This document shows positions 6,373 to 8,200 of a stretch of 8,200 nucleotides of DNA, piece after piece (the stretch's first letter is position 1; each line of letters begins with the position of its first letter). The notes beneath the pieces were generated by a model. It did not search any database and was not told the origin of the DNA. It was given only the letters and a program-made list of their open reading frames with translations. This DNA comes from an uncultured Prevotella sp. (GTDB lineage: Bacteria > Bacteroidota > Bacteroidia > Bacteroidales > Bacteroidaceae): the NCBI GenBank assembly GCA_900543975.1, contig UQTI01000087.1:1-8200 (forward strand), in the 5' to 3' direction. A program made the position numbers and the translations under genes.

Positions 6373-6442
6373 AAAACGAGGCTAAAAATGCATAAATTTT
6401 CATTTATAGCATGTTTTAGACCTCGTTTTTGTATATTTATAC
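6358..6442. terminator. 85-base palindrome, probable bidirectional terminator and operator
   Basis: Left arm 6358-6397 pairs with right arm 6402-6442 around a TTTC loop, with a few bulges. Paired blocks are GTATAAATA with TATTTATAC, CGAGG with CCTCG, CTAAAA with TTTTAG, and ATAAAT with ATTTAT. The CGAGG/CCTCG clamp is flanked by an A-run on one side and a T-run on the other, so the transcript on either strand would end in a stem followed by U residues. It could stop BI-1 transcription before argR. The outer tips are ArgR-box-like, and 6358-6372 overlaps the argR promoter. Confidence 0.65.
6431..6442. promoter_or_regulatory. Probable upstream ArgR box
   Basis: GTATATTTATAC, identical to 6317-6328, extended here by flanking T and A to a 14-base palindrome. 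It lies about 60 bases upstream of the argR -33 element. Box-like centres in this region fall near 6322, 6363, 6400 and 6436, spaced 36-41 bases, which could suit looping by a hexamer. Binding is inferred. Confidence 0.55.
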
Positions 6443-6443
6443 A

Positions 6444-6704
6444 TTTTGCATTTCTTACCACCTTTCCTCATGGCTGTTTCTCTGAAACGACCCTGTGTCG
6501 CGTCATGGAGAATAATCTCCCTAAAAGAGGTGCGATGCCGATGACGCTGTCGTGAAAAGCAAATGCTCATGTACTTTCAGCTTTTGTTTCTCGCCTTTTT
6601 CTTCTTGTTTTCGTATCAAGCTTTTGTTTCTTGCTTTTGTGTTCAGCTTCTGTTCCTGTCTTCGCGTGTCCGGCTTTTATCGCCTTTTGTCAAGGCGCTG
6701 CATG
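6444..6704. other. Gene-free stretch between argR region and BI-1
   Basis: No gene is supported here. It contains small stem-loops: GTTTC-TCT-GAAAC (6476-6488), GGAGA-ATAA-TCTCC (6507-6520) enclosed by GCGTCAT/ATGACGC (6500-6506 with 6541-6547), and CGCCTT/AAGGCG (6681-6686 with 6692-6697). Bases 6579-6594 and 6619-6634 are near-identical (AGCTTTTGTTTCTYGC), 40 bases apart, inside a pyrimidine-rich run. On the minus strand it would be the 3' untranslated part of the BI-1 message. Confidence 0.6.
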
Positions 6705-7421
6705 TTAGTCGTTGTTTCTTCCGAAGATGCGCAGCAGATAGAGGAACAGGTTTATGAAATCGAGATACAGCGAGAGGGCACCCATGAGCGCGAGCTTCTG
6801 TGCCTGTTCGCCGCCGTCGGGACACATGGCAAGCATGTGCTTGATCTTCTGTGCGTCGTAGGCGGTCAGACCGATGAACACAGCAACACCGATGTAACTG
6901 ATGATGAGGTCCATGCCGCTGCTTCCTATGAAGAGGTTAACGACCGTGGCGATGATGATGCCTATCAGACCCATAAACGCCAACTTGCCCAGAGAGGTGA
7001 GGTCGCTCTTCGTGGTGTAGCCAACAAACGCCATCGTGCCGAACGTTCCAGCGGTTATCAGGAACACCTTCGTGATGATGCCCTCTGAGTAGAGCACAAA
7101 GATCGATGCCAGCGTCATGCCGTTCAAGGCAGAGTAGAGCGTGAACATGAGCGTTGCTGTGGTCAAGGCCATGCGGTCTATGCGGCCGCTGATATACATA
7201 ACCAACGCTACCTCTGCGATAATCAATCCGAAGAACGTCAACTTGCTGCTGTAAATAAGCGACAGCAGGGCTGGAGAGTGGGCCACGCCATAGGCTGCAA
7301 CAGCCGTAATGACCAGCGCCATTGCCATCCACACATACACCTTACGCATGAGCGCAGGGAAAGCGAGCGAAGAGTATCCGTCACGCTCGTCTATCATTTT
7401 GTACAATTCGTCTTTTTCCAT
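6705..7421 (-). CDS. Bax inhibitor-1/YccA family membrane protein
   Basis: A 238-residue integral membrane protein of the BI-1 (UPF0005, TMBIM-like) family. A soluble N-terminus of about 27 residues is followed by about seven hydrophobic spans (roughly 28-47, 61-78, 83-101, 102-112 with a short break, 117-135, 146-166, 171-189). The family C-terminus follows: AYDAQKIKHM (187-196) and a final hydrophobic stretch LSLYLDFINLFLYLLRIFG (216-234). Asp189 and Asp221 match conserved acidic positions that, in a bacterial homologue, form a pH-sensing pair in a calcium-leak channel. E. coli YccA instead modulates the FtsH protease; which role applies is unknown. It has its own promoter and seems unrelated to the arginine genes downstream. 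Confidence 0.93.
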   Translation of the reverse strand: MEKDELYKMIDERDGYSSLAFPALMRKVYVWMAMALVITAVAAYGVAHSPALLSLIYSSKLTFFGLIIAEVALVMYISGRIDRMALTTATLMFTLYSALNGMTLASIFVLYSEGIITKVFLITAGTFGTMAFVGYTTKSDLTSLGKLAFMGLIGIIIATVVNLFIGSSGMDLIISYIGVAVFIGLTAYDAQKIKHMLAMCPDGGEQAQKLALMGALSLYLDFINLFLYLLRIFGRNND

Positions 7422-7560
7422 TTTCTTTTTCCTTTTATTTTTAAAATTGTTTTTATTCTTTGTTTTACCTGTTTATTTCATTTCCGTTCTAAACCGGTTT
7501 TCTCATTTCTTTCTAAACTGGTTTTTATCTTTGTTAGTTCCCAATGAGTCTTACTTTTTG

Positions 7561-7592
7561 CAAACTTACATATATTTCATTTAATTCGCAAA
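7561..7592 (-). promoter_or_regulatory. Bacteroidetes-type promoter for BI-1 gene
   Basis: On the minus strand, TTTG at 7592-7589, a 20-base spacer, and TAAGTTTG at 7568-7561. Transcription would begin near 7555, leaving a leader of about 130 bases before the ATG at 7421. The leader is A/T-rich and holds two related stretches 24 bases apart (TTCTAAACCGGTTTT from 7487, TTCTAAACTGGTTTT from 7511), the first containing the palindrome AAACCGGTTT. Confidence 0.75.
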
Positions 7593-7758
7593 TCATTTTA
7601 GAATTATTTATTATTTTCCTCTTTCTATAAGCTTTCCACATTATTAATATGTCCTCCCTCCATCTTATTTATATAGGCATGAGAATGTCTGGTTCCTAAA
7701 TAATCTTTTCATCTCGTCCTCCCTCCTTCACAATTTTAAAATCTGCGATCGAGTGAGA
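7593..7758. other. Gene-free A/T-rich stretch
   Basis: No coding region is supported. GTCCTCCCTCC occurs twice, at 7651-7661 and 7716-7726, 65 bases apart; on the minus strand this reads GGAGGGAGGAC. Nothing else is recognised between the BI-1 promoter and the repeats that start near 7759. Confidence 0.5.
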
Positions 7759-7965
7759 TCCGTGTGCGACCCTTTTGAGCAGTTCCGTGTGCCAGTGCCG
7801 TTCATAACGATTCGTTAATTTCGTGTGAGAACTATATCCCTCAAGCATCAAGATTCGTTTAATTCGTGAAATTCGTGTTCAAAAAAATAAAATTCGTGTT
7901 CGAAAAGATAAAGTTAGTGTTCAAAAAAATAAAAATCCGTGTTCAAAAAGACAAGATCCGTGTTC
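7759..7965. repeat. TYCGTGTTC repeat array, 21/22-base period
   Basis: The regular part has units beginning TTCGTG, TTAGTG or TCCGTG at 7872, 7893, 7914, 7936 and 7957, spaced 21, 21, 22 and 21, each reading T(T/C)(C/A)GTGTTC followed by an A-rich run. Irregular copies precede it at 7759, 7784, 7820 and 7863. Because 21 bases is seven codons, one plus-strand frame from a GTG at 7866 stays open and would repeat a KFVFKKI-like heptapeptide, but the 22-base unit breaks the frame and no leader is seen, so I treat it as non-coding. Confidence 0.8.
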
Positions 7966-7997
7966 CATGTACCGCATCACTTGCCATATATGTAATC

Positions 7998-8044
7998 TGT
8001 GTGTATGTGCGCGCACACACTCACGCGCCCGCATGCGTATATAT
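7998..8044. other. Alternating purine-pyrimidine tract
   Basis: Bases 7998-8020 alternate pyrimidine and purine without a break for 23 positions, centred on the palindrome TGTGCGCGCACA (8006-8017). Alternation resumes at 8022-8028 (CACGCGC) and 8030-8044 (CGCATGCGTATATAT). Such GT/CG-rich runs can adopt left-handed Z-DNA under negative supercoiling; that is a physical expectation, not something shown here. Confidence 0.7.
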
Positions 8045-8130
8045 TATAAGGTAAATTAGGAGTTTTATCCGTACTAATTGTAAATAGATGTTAAAAAGAC
8101 ATGTTTTTAAGCAACTTTTTTGCGAAAAGA

Positions 8131-8162
8131 TTTGGTTTGTATTCGAAAAAGCTATACCTTTG
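8131..8162 (+). promoter_or_regulatory. Plus-strand Bacteroidetes promoter at the window edge
   Basis: TTTG at 8131-8134, a 20-base spacer, then TATACCTTTG ending at 8162, a full match to the Bacteroidetes TTTG-TAnnTTTG pattern. It predicts a start near 8169, so the last 30 or so bases are a leader of an unseen plus-strand transcript. No start codon or RNA gene can be identified before the window ends. Bases 8045-8130 hold only A/T-rich sequence with a small inverted repeat (TTAAAAA/TTTTTAA, 8091-8097 with 8104-8110). Confidence 0.8.
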
Positions 8163-8200
8163 CATCCGCTTTCGAGAACGAACGACACTTGAAGCTAACG

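Noticed and set aside
6312..6461. N-terminal extension of argR by 50 codons
   Set aside because: It would translate through a clear promoter and the operator palindromes, and the extra residues have no ArgR-family counterpart.
6681..6697. Intrinsic terminator directly after the BI-1 gene (CGCCTT/AAGGCG)
   Set aside because: The six-pair stem is not followed by a T-run on either strand; the palindrome at 6358-6442 is a better candidate.
7759..7965. CRISPR array
   Set aside because: The repeats are too short and degenerate, the intervening bases are A-rich and alike rather than unique spacers, and no cas genes are nearby.
7866..8054. Plus-strand reading frame with KFVFKKI-like heptapeptide repeats
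   Set aside because: The heptad comes from the 21-base DNA repeat. It starts with GTG, one unit is 22 bases so the repeat frame is lost, and the rest is low-complexity sequence from the alternating tract.

Overview
The window looks like a chromosomal segment from a Bacteroidales bacterium, most likely Prevotella or a close relative. Three things point there: promoters of the Bacteroidetes form (TTTG, about 20 bases, TAnnTTTG), A/T-rich leaders without clear Shine-Dalgarno sequences, and the gene content and order of an arginine cluster. The species call is inference; no rRNA is visible.

All seven recognisable genes lie on the minus strand. Six form a probable arginine/proline cluster, in transcription order: argR (6311-5838), a GNAT acyltransferase (5772-5164) likely to do the first, glutamate-acylating step, argG (5069-3867), a 63-residue PspC-domain membrane protein (3829-3638), argC (3641-2673), argD (2318-1176) and proC (1162-362). 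The acyltransferase, ArgC and ArgD cover three of the steps from glutamate to N-acyl-ornithine, ArgG acts later on citrulline, and ProC makes proline from the related pyrroline-5-carboxylate. argB, the transcarbamylase gene, the deacylase gene, argH and carAB are not here. Bacteroidetes are known to use succinylated rather than acetylated intermediates, so the acyl group is left open. Upstream of argR lies a separate gene for a seven-span Bax-inhibitor-1 family protein (7421-6705) with its own promoter.

Control regions are unusually readable. The argR promoter has an ArgR-box-like palindrome in its leader, a related site in its spacer, and an identical palindrome about 100 bases upstream. The outer two upstream sites are the tips of an 85-base imperfect palindrome that also looks like a bidirectional terminator. 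An 81-base hairpin with a T-run follows proC and probably ends the operon.

Non-coding stretches are rich in repeats. The 354-base gap between argC and argD is bounded by a near-perfect 53/55-base inverted repeat whose internal hairpin differs between copies by compensatory changes. The left edge (71-215) has two abutting arrays of 22- and 21-base units. The right edge (about 7759-7965) has a 21/22-base array with phased A-tracts, followed by an alternating purine-pyrimidine tract and a strong plus-strand promoter for something beyond the window.

I found no clear novel enzymatic or defence system. The unusual content is in the intergenic repeats, the regulatory palindrome, and the PspC gene translationally coupled to argC.
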